Of a DNA stretch of 64,000 nucleotides, positions 22,529 to 34,235 are shown piece by piece. The first letter of the stretch is position 1. Every line of letters begins with the position of its first letter. The notes under the pieces are model-generated. The model did no database searches. It was not told where the DNA came from and saw only the letters and a program-made list of their open reading frames with translations. This DNA is from Ulota crispa. Taxonomy: Eukaryota; Streptophyta; Bryopsida; Orthotrichales; Orthotrichaceae. The position numbers and the translations under genes are program-made. The stretch is from assembly GCA_963920765.1 (NCBI GenBank), contig OY987244.1:28562358-28626357 (forward strand), written 5' to 3'.

Positions 22529-24386
22529 TTGACTAGCTAGCTGAAAGAGTCTCTGGACTTTTGAGTTCATAGTGTACAATGGTTGGCATTTCAGTAGAGA
22601 CTGAAAACAAGTAGAGCAAAAAAAACAGATCGTGAACATCCCCATCTAATCGGGCAGAGAGACAGGTTGGCAGACTCCTGGAATAACTCAAAGGTTGCTG
22701 CGTTGCTGATGACGTATGTCACATTTGCAGAGTTGCAGTGACATGTTCAATATAAGACCATCACTTTGACCAGCATTTGTAAAGTGATTTTACAAGTGTT
22801 TTCAACTTAGAGTCTTAGACTGGAGGGATTGTTACTTGTTAGATGGTTAAACGTGAGAGCAGAATTTATGAAGATTTCATAGTGGAATTGAAAAAGAGCT
22901 AGAGGAGGAACTGTAACACTAATTTAGATACTAAGCTCGGTGATTTTTACTCTTTACAGCTTACACTACTGCTGTGCTGGACGCATACTGTACTGTACAT
23001 TTGGCCAATATTAATCTCGTGAGGTTTTGGTGCACAAGGATCGTTTCACATTCTTCAAGAGGTTTTGTTTTGTTTTGTCTGTCTGTTTGTCTTGGCACTC
23101 ATGAACTCATGTAGTCTGCCCAAGTGGATTTCAAGTATCTATTTGCAGACCGCAACATTTTTTGTAATTGTGTTTTTAGGGAACAGTCATGGGGTGCGTA
23201 TACCCAAAACCAACACTTGAACCTAAAATTAACATCATTCATGAGATATTAGATTTTACATTTAAGGGTCTTAGCTTGAGGTGTATGGGTTAGTTGTACT
23301 GCTGTACTTTGTGTTGGTATTGAGTTGGCAATTGGTTTGGGGAATACCGAATACATACCTTCGTAGTTAGTACGATACATTTATAGTTCTTGAATATCTA
23401 CTCCAATCTTCGGGCAACAATTGGTGCTCAAAGTCTCAAACTACAGAATGTAATTTTACAACCACAATGTTTAAGAATCAAGGCAAAGTTTCTAAAAGTA
23501 TACTATTAATCTATTTCACAACCAAAGGAGTTTGGAAATTTGTTATTGAGAAAAGTGGAGTTCCTTTTTGCAAGTATTTCTTCTCCAAAATGACATCTAT
23601 AATTTATTTATATTGCCATGTTTGCAAAAAGCACAGTGCATGAATTTTCTTTGCAAACAAACTTTCAGACGTCTCGTTTTATAAGGAGTCAGTATTTTGC
23701 AAGTTTTAGCTTTAATTGCTTTAATATTTTTTTTGCAGAATCCAATATTGCCAAGCCTTACATTTCACCAGTGCATTTTGTTATCACCCCATCCAAATCA
23801 GGGTACTACAGTGTGAGGATTGCTTGGAAGAATGCAGAAAAATTGATGAGGAGCATTTCGTATCATGACCAGTCAGTTCAAAAGATACAAAAGATTTTTT
23901 ACTTAAATTTGCCTTCTACAATTTCATGTACAAGATGTTATGTTTGATAAACAAATAGACTATGTGTATAACTAATTCCTGTGCTAAATATCAGTACATT
24001 TTCCAATATTTAACCAAGTGACGGTCAATTATTGGGAAAATTCCTCAATGTTTTTCATAAATTTTTCCAAATATTGTTTTGGATGATTATTTATAAACTT
24101 TGCACCCACATTTAGTTACGTATGGCATCAAGACAACTAACCTCATAAAAGAGTACATTCTCATCTCCAAATTACAGAGTGACATATGTATGCTCATTAA
24201 ATAGTTCTCGGAAAGTTTCATGCATTTATTTATTTTAAAATAAGAAAGTCATTTCAAAAAGAATTTTCCATGATTTCATCCTTTGAAACGTCAAAATGTA
24301 ATTTCTAAGAAGGTTTCATCAAGTGGCAACCAATATAGGAATGTCGTATCACAACACTATAGGAAAAACAAATGTCTAGAGAGCCC
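22529..24386. other. 3' flank of the MYB gene and unassigned DNA
   Basis: The first ~650 bp after the stop are GC-balanced and probably the 3' UTR. Beyond about 23200 the DNA is AT-rich with no recognised gene. The 109-residue frame at 23618-23947 has no domain I know. Confidence 0.4.
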
Positions 24387-24390
24387 ATAT

Positions 24391-24532
24391 AAGGCCATAT
24401 TCATTAAATTGGGAAAACTAGGTTCCCAGATTGTGTTTCACCTTAAACCTGGAACTTGGTTTAAGGTGGTCACCTTAAACCTAGTTAATGCCCAAAATGT
24501 TCACAAATTTTCAATTTAATGAATATGACGTT
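24391..24532. mobile_element. 4-bp-TSD MITE, short form, TSD ATAT
   Basis: AAGGCCATATTCATTAAATT pairs with AATTTAATGAATATGACGTT. ATAT lies on both sides (24387-24390 and 24533-24536). Only 142 bp, with the palindrome GGTTTAAGGTGGTCACCTTA at its centre: a minimal form of the family. Confidence 0.85.
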
Positions 24533-24542
24533 ATATATTCTA

Positions 24543-24875
24543 GGGAAAATTTCATGGGTGCTCCTAAAGTTTGCAGTAATTTCATAGAAACCCTTGTTTT
24601 TTCAAAAATTTCACAAATATCCTTGGACCAAAATTTTTAAGGGTTTTTTTGTTGTGCATGCCACTTCCCTTCTTCCTTTGTGTGCACACATAACAAGAAA
24701 GAAGTAGTGTGTGCTCAAGTGCGTGCACAAAGGGAGAAGGGAAATGACACGCACAACAAAAAAAATGCCTGTAATTTTTGGTCCAAGGGTATCTGTGAAA
24801 TTTCTGAAAAGTAGGGATATCTAATTATCTATGAAATTATTGCAAACTTCAGGCCGGTATCCATGAAATTTTCCC
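24543..24875. mobile_element. Mutator-like MITE, 9-bp TSD TATATTCTA
   Basis: GGGAAAATTTCATGGGTGC on the left mirrors the right end CCATGAAATTTTCCC. The nonamer TATATTCTA is perfectly duplicated (24534-24542 and 24876-24884). A 9-bp duplication with matching ends points to Mutator-type transposition. The interior also folds, with GTGTGTGC-rich blocks near the centre. Related to 3893-4440. Confidence 0.85.
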
Positions 24876-24992
24876 TATATTCTAAAGTGATTTGTGAAAC
24901 AAGCACATAGTTGTAGGTACTGCCTATTAAATATTTATAACCAAAAACAACTCCAAAACCTAAAACTTTTGTATAACTTACAATTTACAACT

Positions 24993-25248
24993 AATGCGTT
25001 ATTTGTTAATTTGAGAATATGCTTATAAAGTGGGACTTTTGGATTTCTAAAGCTTTTAGTGCACTTTCAGGAGTACTCTTGAAACCGGTCCACGTGACCT
25101 CACCTGAGAGGAGGAATTAGCGAGGAAATTTTTTTTAGTGGCTTAGGTAGAATTTCATACCTTTGAATCTGATTTAAGGTAACTTTTTAGGTTTCAGGTG
25201 GGTACAAAATGGGACCTCCGTTTCTCCCAATTTAACGAATAACGCGTT
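24993..25248. mobile_element. 4-bp-TSD MITE, TSD AACT
   Basis: AATGCGTTATTTGTTAATTT on the left, AATTTAACGAATAACGCGTT on the right, with AACT on both sides (24989-24992 and 25249-25252). The interior has the AAGGTAACTTTTTAGG block found in other copies. Confidence 0.88.
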
Positions 25249-25252
25249 AACT

Positions 25253-26286
25253 ACAAATGCATCTTGAAAAGTGCCTATGTCTTGGAATTTTTTGTCATTT
25301 TAATGAAATTGACCATTTGACCTTGATATATACAAGAGCAAGCAATATTAAAAGTAAAACCAACCTCATATGTCTATGTCACGCAAGCAATCAAAATTCT
25401 GAAATGTGCCAAAAGTTTTTATTGTGTTGATTTTAGGATCTTACTTGATTTTAGATACACATTTATACTTATAGCAAATTAACCAAACAAGCAAGGAAAG
25501 GACTCTCTTTGCTAACAACTAATTGAACAACCTAACAAAACAAAACAAGAACATTGCAACCAAATGCTATCAAATCTCGTGACACGTTTGGACAGAGATA
25601 CCACTTTGACACCAGTGTTGTTAAAAATGTCATTTTCAGGAATCCAATTTGTTGAAAATGGGTTCCAGTGGTACATGCAAGAGCCATGGGCGTTTTTCAA
25701 AAAGTGCCCATGGCTCTTTCTGTCACCTAATGAGAAGGCAGGGGTAGGGTAAACTTACTATTGCAATTTTCCTGAGATAAACTTTAGTGTGTTGTGCTGT
25801 TTGAGATTCTGACTCTGGTGGGGACGGGGGTGTTGTACAAATGGGCCACACTGTCAGTCACATTGTTTGTTCTCGAGCGTGGAGATCAGTGAAGACTGAT
25901 GCAAGATGCAGAACAGCACCGGCTCTGCAGAACACTGTAAGCTTAATAGGCTCCTTCATGCTCCCTCTTTGTCGTGTCTAGTGTAATTAACTTACACAGT
26001 GGCAGCAAAATACCCAACTGTACTGGAGTCTGGAGTCAAGAGGAGGATTCTAGATCTTATGCGAGTTCCTTCATTATGGACTGACTGGCGCCAATTGACC
26101 ACGCTATGGCTTTTGGAATATCTTGGCTCTATTCACAGTTTCTTGGCCTCACTCAGATCTTTCTTGGACAGCCCCGTCGTCACAGTCACACTGATTGTGC
26201 ACACCTCACCATCACCCCCCACAGGCTCCACAGGCTGCTGTCAGAGACGTGCACGCTGGTGGTGGTGCTCTGCTCAAACTCTAACA
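25253..26286. other. Unassigned stretch, locally GC-richer
   Basis: From about 25790 to 26280 the DNA is richer in GC and CA repeats, and two overlapping plus-strand frames (102 and 65 residues) appear. Neither has a recognisable domain. It may be decayed genic DNA. Confidence 0.35.
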
Positions 26287-26290
26287 AAAG

Positions 26291-26677
26291 AACACCATAT
26301 TAGGTAAATGGAGAAAAACAGTACATTCCGGGCCTTTCACTACTTCTGTCATTAGGTATATATTAGGGTATCACAAAAAAAAAGCTTATTTTTTGTGCAA
26401 TAGTGAAGTCTCAGTAATTGCCTCCAAGAACTTCGATAATTACAATTTTTGAGCAATAAATGTCATATTTGTTTATTTGGGAAGCAACCTTGATTTTGGG
26501 AGTTTAAGGTGATCACCTTAAACCATGCTCTAGTGTAAGGTGAGTACAGTTTGGGAATTTGGTTTTTTCAATTTAATGAATATGGAGTTAATAATTATGA
26601 CTACATGTATTGATGTGAAATTAAGATGGAGTACAAAATGGCCTCTCTGTTTTTCTCAAATTACCTAATATGGTGTT
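26291..26677. mobile_element. 4-bp-TSD MITE, TSD AAAG, containing a nested copy
   Basis: AACACCATATTAGGTAAATG pairs with the right end TTACCTAATATGGTGTT. AAAG flanks both sides (26287-26290 and 26678-26681). A second family member (26459-26589) interrupts it. Confidence 0.85.
26459..26589. mobile_element. 4-bp-TSD MITE nested in its own family, TSD AATA
   Basis: AATGTCATATTTGTTTATTT pairs with AATTTAATGAATATGGAGTT. AATA flanks both sides (26455-26458 and 26590-26593). Centre palindrome TTAAGGTGATCACCTTAAAC. 131 bp. Confidence 0.85.
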
Positions 26678-26884
26678 AAAGCCTTTAAGGTAAGAGACTC
26701 TAAATTTTGACCATGTTCTCAACTTCTAATTGCTTTCCATATCTAGGAATGAGGGACAAGTTAGGTTGGTTTACCAATTGAACATGTTTAGAATTAGAGC
26801 CTCCTACGTGAATAGATATAAGGTCATGGGGTACCAAGTTTTGACATTGTACCTTGGTACCTAAAGTTATATTTCATGGATTAA

Positions 26885-27008
26885 GGGTATGTTCACATTT
26901 GGTGTTGGAAGGGGTATTAGCAATATGAAAGCAGTTCAAAAGCGTGTCCAAATGCATCAAAAAAATTCTTTGTTACTACCCCTCTTAAGATCAAGTGTGA
27001 ACATACCC
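26885..27008. mobile_element. Tourist-like (PIF/Harbinger) MITE, TSD TAA
   Basis: GGGTATGTTCACATTTGG on the left mirrors CAAGTGTGAACATACCC on the right. TAA flanks both sides (26882-26884 and 27009-27011). 124 bp. Both the ends and the TAA target fit the Tourist group. Confidence 0.85.
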
Positions 27009-27059
27009 TAAGTTTATTACAGTGTCAAACCAATTCAAGAATATGTTAGAATGGAAAGT

Positions 27060-27301
27060 TTAACCCTCAACCCTTGGAATGTTTGAGCTTGTGGGTGTGA
27101 TCAACACAATATGTGGTATATTTCTTTTATTTGGAAAGGATTTCCTCTTTACTACATTTGAGATCAATAAAGAATTTGGAATATAGATTGATGCAATCCT
27201 AATGAGCTATTTGAGATCCCAAATTTAAAAAAATGTGATGGAAGTAAATGCCAATTATACGGCAACATATCTACTATATCCTTGGGACTTTTAAGGATTA
27301 A
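27060..27301. mobile_element. Short TTAA-flanked element (242 bp)
   Basis: TTAA at both edges; it starts TTAACCCTCAACCC and ends CTTTTAAGGATTAA. The interior (ATTTGAGATCAATAAAG, GCCAATTATACGGC) matches 4032-4264 and 61097-61330. Confidence 0.7.
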
Positions 27302-29937
27302 AGATGTTTTTTCTATTTTGTATACGCTCTTGCGTATTATATACAAATGAGAAACTTGGGTAGCACATGAATCCCATTGGAATTGTAAAGATTGGGCCAA
27401 GTCACAAACATACTATTGGTCAACTAGGATATATTGGGGATTTTTTTTACATTTGTCATAAAACCATTCCCTTCAAGTGTTCAATGATCCTCAAAGACTC
27501 AAATGAATATAGTCTACTGCTTTGGTAGGCCAACACCCTTAAGGGTTCAATAGGTTCTAGAACCTCAGATCTATGCCAGTCCCACATTGTGGAGCTCAGA
27601 AACAAGCCAATTTCTCACCAATTTGTATGACTATGGAGTATTTGAAAGCTTACACATTAAGTGAGCTGGGAATTTGAATGCACTGGGCCTCCACAAGTGG
27701 CCTGCAAACTCCATGTGATTTTAGAGGCCCCTGCTCAGGAGCACATGATTCCACCGCCCGGCCCTTTGTTGCAATCCTCATGAGAGCTGGGTTTTATGAA
27801 CTTTGGTGGCTGGGCTTGAATGCGCAATCCAATCAGATTCCATTGATATTTGCTCATCATTTTGAACAATGGCCAGAATCAGATGATAACAAAAAGAAAG
27901 GAAGGGCTGAATAATTTGGCAGTACTTTGCTTTGAGTGGAGAATCGGTTTGGATTTTATTTAATGCTTACCACCAATGGAGAAACAAGTAAAAAAACATT
28001 CAACATGTTTTCCAGGAATTTCGATGAAACAAAAGAAGCTAAAATGTCGCATCTCTGGAAATTTTGTTTTTTCTGGTTGCACTTGGTTCCAATCAGATTC
28101 TACTGATGTTCTGTTGTTCTCTCATGATATTTGACAATGCCTAGAATCAGATGATAACAAAATGGTTTCTATCAGATGTGAGCTTGGAGAAGAGACTCTA
28201 CAAAGACTCTTGTACTATTTTGGCTTCACATGTTGTGCATTCAACCCCTTTTTAAACGAGTTTTAAGAATAATGATCTAAAGTTAAAAGTGAGAACACTG
28301 AATACCAACATATCGGATCGATGACGCTATTTTGTGAGCCTGAAACAATGAGCCATGAGCATGAACCAAGTTTGAGCTCACAATGAATGGATAAACTAAA
28401 AATGACAGGTTTTTCGAGAGATGAAAGGTGAGAATGTACAGTTATAGGGTTTAGTGTACATGGGTAGAGGTGAAATTTAGAATTCTAATAAAAAATCTAG
28501 ACTCATGACTCAGTGCTCACAAATCCTTGCTCAAGATATAGCATTTTGCATCTTGCAATAAGCATGAATGATGCAATAAGCATGTATGAGTGTATTATCC
28601 ATATTAATTAGGCCGTACTTTTGAGGACATTCTCACTAATGCGTGATCATACCTTGGCATTTAGCACTAGTAAAAAAAACCCTTGACTTGTTAAACAATG
28701 CATCATGCATTCAGTGTAACCCAATTTTTTCCAAATTTGAGAGAAATTTCTTCCAGAACTTGGATGACCTCCGTTGAGAGGAATGCAAAAATGTGCTTTG
28801 CAAGCACTTTGAAGGGTTTTATTTGTAGTGCACATATGGAGTAAAGAGGAAACATACGGATCCAGATTCCAAGGAATCTGATGTAAGAAAAAGGAAAGAA
28901 GAAGAGATGCTGAATGTCGCATTTAGTTGCGGTTCACACCCCATCCCACGTCCCATCTCTACAAGCCCCACCTCAAGTGCAAGGTCGTATCTTCATTGGG
29001 TTATCGAGGGTAAAAACAAATCATTAAAGAAAGTCACAAATGTTACATGCACAAATATTGTTAGGACTTGGGTTAAAAGTTGGGTTAAGGAACATGGTTG
29101 ACCCCAACCAATTTAAAAAAAACGACACCTCGTAAGCACAACGGAATCGATAAAGACAAAGAGACTTGGGATAATTGTGAATAACCAAGTCTCAACTTTT
29201 GGCTCTACAATAATCAGATATATCTCAAATTTCAGTGCAACTTAGGAGATATCTTAGTGTGAACCGCCTCTTAGTTTGTGCATTTGTTCGTGTGCCGGAC
29301 CTCCCGACGCACATGGGCTGACCCCCAAATCTTATCAACAGGGTTGGCTTGGGACACTTGGGGAGGAGCGGAGGGGTGCGCACCTCAGCAATCAACTTCG
29401 ATGTCAAATAGTCAGCAGTTTATTGGAAGTGGGTCATAATGGATGTGGGGCACTCTGGTTACATCCTGCTCTGCCAACCCCCCTTTTTGTGAACAGGACG
29501 GGCACTCCTGCTGGCCCTATTATTCAACTTCTAGGCCGTGTACATGCCTACATGATGGCCACAGCCTTTGATACAACATGGACTTTCCGGTCTGCATTCA
29601 AAGCCTTCTCCCCGTACAAAATTATATACCACATTTCTGGAGCTTTTTCCCTTCCCATATGTTGGCTGAGAGTATCTCCTGCCACCCTCCAAGTGTCCCC
29701 TCCCCTCATTTTTGGATGATAAGTAATCAATTCTAGAGTGTTAGGTTCAACTTTTATTTTCTTCTCTCAAATAAGAGCATTTTTTGCAACCTTCCAAAAG
29801 TCCAAGTCCCTTCAATTCTTCTCTATTTATTTTAGAGGGCATGGCCACTTGTATCTCAATAGTGCAACTTGCTAAATATAATGCCAACCAATCACAAGTT
29901 AAGGAATTTTCAAAAGCAATAAAGTAATCTATGATCA
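27302..29937. other. Long unassigned stretch with a dispersed duplication
   Basis: A ~70-bp block (AATCAGATTC...AGAATCAGATGATAACAAAA) occurs at about 27832-27895 and again at about 28093-28163. Several frames exist (78 residues at 27678-27914, 147 residues at 29276-29719), none with a domain I recognise. The 29276-29719 region is locally GC-richer and could be a decayed gene fragment. Confidence 0.35.
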
Positions 29938-30147
29938 CAAGAAAATAGAGCTTGTAGAGGGTTTAGAGGCCCCTTCAAATAAGCCATATTTGAAGGGGGA
30001 AGGTAAATGTAGAGGCTGACACCACTAGAATTGATTGTTTTTCATCTAGATTTGAGCGGGGCCTAAACATTTGGAGGGTTGCAGGAGACACTCTAAGCCA
30101 TACTTGAAGGGGTCACTGAACTCTCTACAAGCTATATTTTCTCTTGG
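29938..30147. mobile_element. Foldback MITE candidate (AGAAAATAGAGCTTGTAGAG ends)
   Basis: About 45 bp at each end pair: AGAAAATAGAGCTTGTAGAG on the left against CTCTACAAGCTATATTTTCT on the right. The interior element GGAGGGTTGCAGGAGACACT recurs in altered form around 29665-29690 and 30310-30335. No clear target duplication. Confidence 0.6.
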
Positions 30148-31176
30148 GATTAGCAAGTCATCATAGTAAATGATAGCCTACTTATTATTTTTTGAAGTTT
30201 TGTGACCTAAGATTGGTTGGAAGTATATTTAGTGAGTTGTATTGTTGGGGATACAAGTGGTCATCTCCTCTTAAATGGAATTTTTTAAATTTAAGGGCTC
30301 TTGGTAATTGGAGGGTGGAAGGAGATGCTATGACATTGTAAGCCAAATCACCACTCAAGAAAATTTTCATGCTCCCTTTGTACTTTCCCTTCTCTCTCAA
30401 GGCACCACACCAAAACAAAACAATATTTTGTAAAAAACAAGTGGTAGCATTTACTTCTTTGTGTAAAAGTAGATATTTTGAAATTTTACACTCAACTTTT
30501 TGATTAGTTTTAAACAAGCATTTAAAGTTTTTCCAAACCGTTATCTCCAACCTCCTATGCATAAATAGTGAAGAGGTTGTCTTTAATTATCTTTAGTAGA
30601 TCATCACATAGAAACTCTAGCAAAGTGATTGTCCCTTATTTTTCAAAAATATTGTTTACTATTCCATCTATTGATTTTGTTCAGTTGTTTTCACATTGTC
30701 ACATTGTGTCCCGACATTAGGAATGCACCCATACTAACTCCAAAATATTATTTCCTAGGTTTATTATCCAACACAATCATTTACGTGCCTTTGAATAAAG
30801 TCTAGAATTCTTTCTTATTATAAATTTGGTAGTTCAAGAAGCTTTATCACTTCTTTACATCAATTTGCATTCTCAGCAAGAAATCAACCAAGCAATGTTT
30901 GTTACAATACGAAGGGCTAGAATCTTGCCAATTTATCCAAGATTGAGCTGAATTTTGACAATGAAATGGAGGTTGTAGAATATTTAATAAAAATTAAGTT
31001 GGGTTTGAGGTTGAAATCTTGTTTTTCAAGGAAGGTTTGATACCATATATGGGTTGAGCATATAGCCTCACACTTACCCTCAAACCTCAAGTGCGCTTCA
31101 GGTAAGTGCCATATTGGCTTTAGAAGTAGCTTGCGGAAATCCAAATATTTTGAAAGAAACTTGTATGAAATCCACT
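30148..31176. other. AT-rich stretch, nothing recognised
   Basis: The minus-strand frame of 125 residues at 30185-30562 has no recognisable domain. No RNA or paired repeat was seen. Confidence 0.4.
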
Positions 31177-31403
31177 ATACTGAACGACATGAAAGCCCTT
31201 TGGAGCCGTATGTATAGTGGGATGTATAAGCATATTTGAGCTGTTTTGAGGGCTTTCCAATTTTTTTTATACACCCATCATCATACAACCTTCAATATGT
31301 ATGGTTGTAACACTTAATTTCCAGCTGATTCAAAATTCTAAATATTGGTTGCGACCGCATTTGGTACCATATATCTAGAGCCCAAGGGCCTTTCAGGGGT
31401 TAA
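31177..31403. mobile_element. Short TTAA-family element, related to 55650-55878
   Basis: The right end CCTTTCAGGGGTTAA carries TTAA at 31400-31403; the left end is decayed. Shared blocks with 55650-55878 include CACTTAATTTCCAGCTGATC and GGTTGCGACCG. Confidence 0.6.
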
Positions 31404-31761
31404 AGCTTGGGAACCAAAGGAAACCACAAATGATTCTTTAACTTGGTTTAGAGAATTTTTTATGTTCACACCTTTTATACATCCTTTAGTATCAAAACCC
31501 AATTAGTTATTTGGTTATTATACTAGTACTAGTGGACCCGTGCACCCTTCGGGCCCACTTCAAACACATAAGTTAAAGGTGAAGGCTTTAATCATGATTT
31601 GTTTGTTGTTTATTTTAATCGTTTATTCTAATCACGCTTATTGGTTTGTTTATTTTAATTGTTTCTTGCTTGCTTAATCACGTCATGTTGTTGCTTATTT
31701 TAATCATTTTTTTGCTTATTTTAATGGTTTTTGTGACATGTGAGGCTAATTGTGTTTTTAA

Positions 31762-32173
31762 GGGAATTGATATGTGCTCACCAAGGGTTGATATTTGCAT
31801 ACCCCCCAAGAGGTAAATTGTAGATTTCTACCATCAAAAAGTTGAATTTGAGAATTTTGAATTCAAATTTGGAGTAAGAGACCATGGTTTACTCTAGAAC
31901 CATAAAAAAGGGTTGCAATTTAACAACATTCAGTGAAAAAGCTTAGCTACGGGAAAATTTTTACTTTTACTTTTGTTTGTAAAAAAAGATAAGCTTTTTC
32001 ATTAGATGTTGTTCAATTGCAAACTTTTATATGGTTCCAAAGTAAACCATGGTCTCTAAGTCCATATTTGAATTCAAAATTCTCAAATTCAGATTTTTGA
32101 TGGTAGAAATCTACAATTTACCTCCCAAGGGGGTGTGCAAATATCAATCTCTAGTGTGCACATATCAATTCCC
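31762..32173. mobile_element. Foldback MITE, GGGAATTGATATGTGC ends (copy 2)
   Basis: The left end GGGAATTGATATGTGCTCA mirrors the right end GTGCACATATCAATTCCC. The arms pair over roughly 150 bp each (for example ATGGTAGAAATCTAC in the right arm with GTAGATTTCTACCAT in the left). It shares ends and interior with 1616-2002. Confidence 0.8.
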
Positions 32174-32179
32174 TTTTTT

Positions 32180-32286
32180 AATCATTTTTTTAATGTGTGA
32201 GAGGTGATGCTTATTTTAATTGTTTTTTTAATGTGTGTGAGAGGTGAGGCTTATTTTAATCATTTTTTTAATGTGTGACAAGTGAG
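32180..32286. repeat. Tandem array, ~38-40 bp unit, 2.7 copies
   Basis: Units contain TTTTTTTAATGTGTGAGAGG followed by TGATGCTTATTTTAAT. It lies near the 5' end of the Helitron on the minus strand. Confidence 0.75.
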
Positions 32287-32790
32287 ATATCAATCCGAGA
32301 ACTTTTTATGATTATTTTTATCACCCCCATGGCCCCATGCATGCCCCACATAACATGTGCAATTGTATTATGGGAGCATATGGCTTGCCTCCCATGCCAC
32401 GTAGGAAAATCATGCTTGACCAACAGACACCCAGTTCTATTATATATATAGACAGGTGGTTCAGGTTCTACTAAAAGGCAATTGTTCCTGGTCATTTGGC
32501 CAGGTGTCAACAAGGATGGAGAATTCAATCATATAAGACACTTCCTGGATTTTAAACAGGCTAGCAAATTGAGAGGAATGGCATGGCCTGATGTCACATG
32601 TGGCCATGTGCATGTGGATTTTTTTTACTGTTTTTTAATACTGACAAAACTGACAAAAAATTAATGTACTGTAGTAAAGAAGAAGAATATAATACAGTAG
32701 AATACCCCCTGACCTCGCCCATGTGCAGCAACGTTTCTTTGTTTTTTTTGTGTCAAAGAATGAGAAGGGCAAGCTGCACGGCTGGGGTTA

Positions 32791-33162
32791 GAGCATCTCC
32801 TGCAGCGTCAAAACAGTTCCGTGCTCCTTAATCGCAACAGTTTTCGCATTTCAAGTCCCCAACAGCACTTGATGGCATCCCTATGCAGGTCACAAGGTTT
32901 TTAGATTGAGCCTTGTTCTCGTCAAATTCAAGCTTTCTTCAGGTCCCCTTCACGGTCCCGCCCAAGCATTGTTCACGCACTGTTCACGTAGGACCCCACT
33001 CCATAGCCAGGTGTACCTGTGCGATTTGTTGTAACGCAGGTGCAGGTTCGGAAGGTCTTAGGACTGCAGGAGAACTTCAAGCCTTGCCGTGAATGTTCAC
33101 GTCATTCTCCCCGTCAAACCTCATTTATCCAGGGCTTGGAAAGCGTGGTGCAGGAGATGCCC
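32791..33162. mobile_element. PIF/Harbinger-like MITE, TSD TTA
   Basis: GAGCATCTCCTGCAGCG on the left pairs with TGCAGGAGATGCCC on the right. TTA flanks both sides (32788-32790 and 33163-33165). The GGGCATC-type ends match 38832-41535 and 53184-53698. The flanks outside also repeat GGCTGGGGTTAGA. Confidence 0.75.
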
Positions 33163-33306
33163 TTAGATGCAAGGCTGGGGTTAGATGGCACGCCGTTTAG
33201 TTTTGTGGGACCATAGTGGAAAATCTCACATTTTTATCAAACAAAAATAAAAGTAATAATCTACTCACATTGTTGGAGTTGGTCAATGTTGTCTTTTTTT
33301 CATAAC

Positions 33307-34235
33307 TTGAACCTTTGAAGGTTTTTGACTAAGTTTTCACCAAAAACGCTCTAAAATTGCCATTTTTAGTACAAGTACCAAATTTTAGATTCATTTGTTT
33401 TTGGACCCATGTAATTGTAAGATCTTGTACTATACTAGTTTCAAAGATTTGAAAAAAAACTCAATTATATTTACCATGTCAATTATAAGATATTTGAGTT
33501 TGAATTGACAACAAATTGTGTTCTGCGCTTGCAAAAACCCGGGTAGCTACAATTCACAAGGTCATATTTGTATGAAAAAGTTTCCAAAATGGTTGTAAAA
33601 TCATGGATTCATTCTTCAAGACAAGTTGGATACATGCTTGAAAATTTGCAAATCATTTGGAATTGTATAATACATGGGAAAAAATAGTAAGTTAAAAGAA
33701 GTAGAAAACAATTCAAAACACTAAATTGTTAACAATTTAATTTTGGAAATGAAAAATACCAATCCCAATAACAATAATATTTTAATAAACAACCGACATC
33801 CTCCAGTTTTATATTTTTTCCAAAATATTGAAAATTCAATAAAAGACAAGATTTCAAAGTTTGTTTTAGTGGAGAGATTCAAAAACTACCCGCACTCTAA
33901 AATTCTTCATAACTTTCATCTTAGTAAGCCAAATAGAATGATTAAAAGCACTCAACATACATGTAAATCTAGAAAACCAATTTCAAATTTTGTTTCTTAA
34001 AGATTTAAGAAAAAGAAAGCTACTTAGACTGTGCAACCAAGGAAAAAAAGCAACATGTTAGGCCATAACTTTTTACTCATAATTTCAAATGGCATGAAAT
34101 TTAGTACATATGAAAGGTATTCCTTGTCCCCACCTTCTAATAGAACTTCAGCTTATAATATGGAAGTCTTGAGTCACAAGTACTTGCGCAAAATAGCTAT
34201 GTTGCCAAAAATGCAACTTGGTCCTCTAGGGTTAA
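33307..34235 (-). mobile_element. TTAA-family MITE, inverse copy
   Basis: Inverse alignment to 10350-11294 over its full length, for example AGTACAAGTACCAAATTTTA and ATGTTGCCAAAAATGC. The left flank TTAA is changed to TTGA; the right TTAA (34232-34235) is shared with the next element. Confidence 0.8.

Larger units (their letters stand above)
31529..32452 (-). mobile_element. Helitron-like element (924 bp), minus orientation
   Basis: Read on the minus strand it begins TCTATATATATAATAG and ends with a hairpin (CCCGAAGGGTGCACGGG core) followed by TCCACTAG, then a host T: the TC...CTRR plus terminal hairpin layout of Helitrons. No inverted repeats or target duplication, as expected. A foldback MITE (31762-32173) and a tandem array (32180-32286) lie inside. 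No Rep/helicase frame. Its relative is at 36407-36780. Confidence 0.72.
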
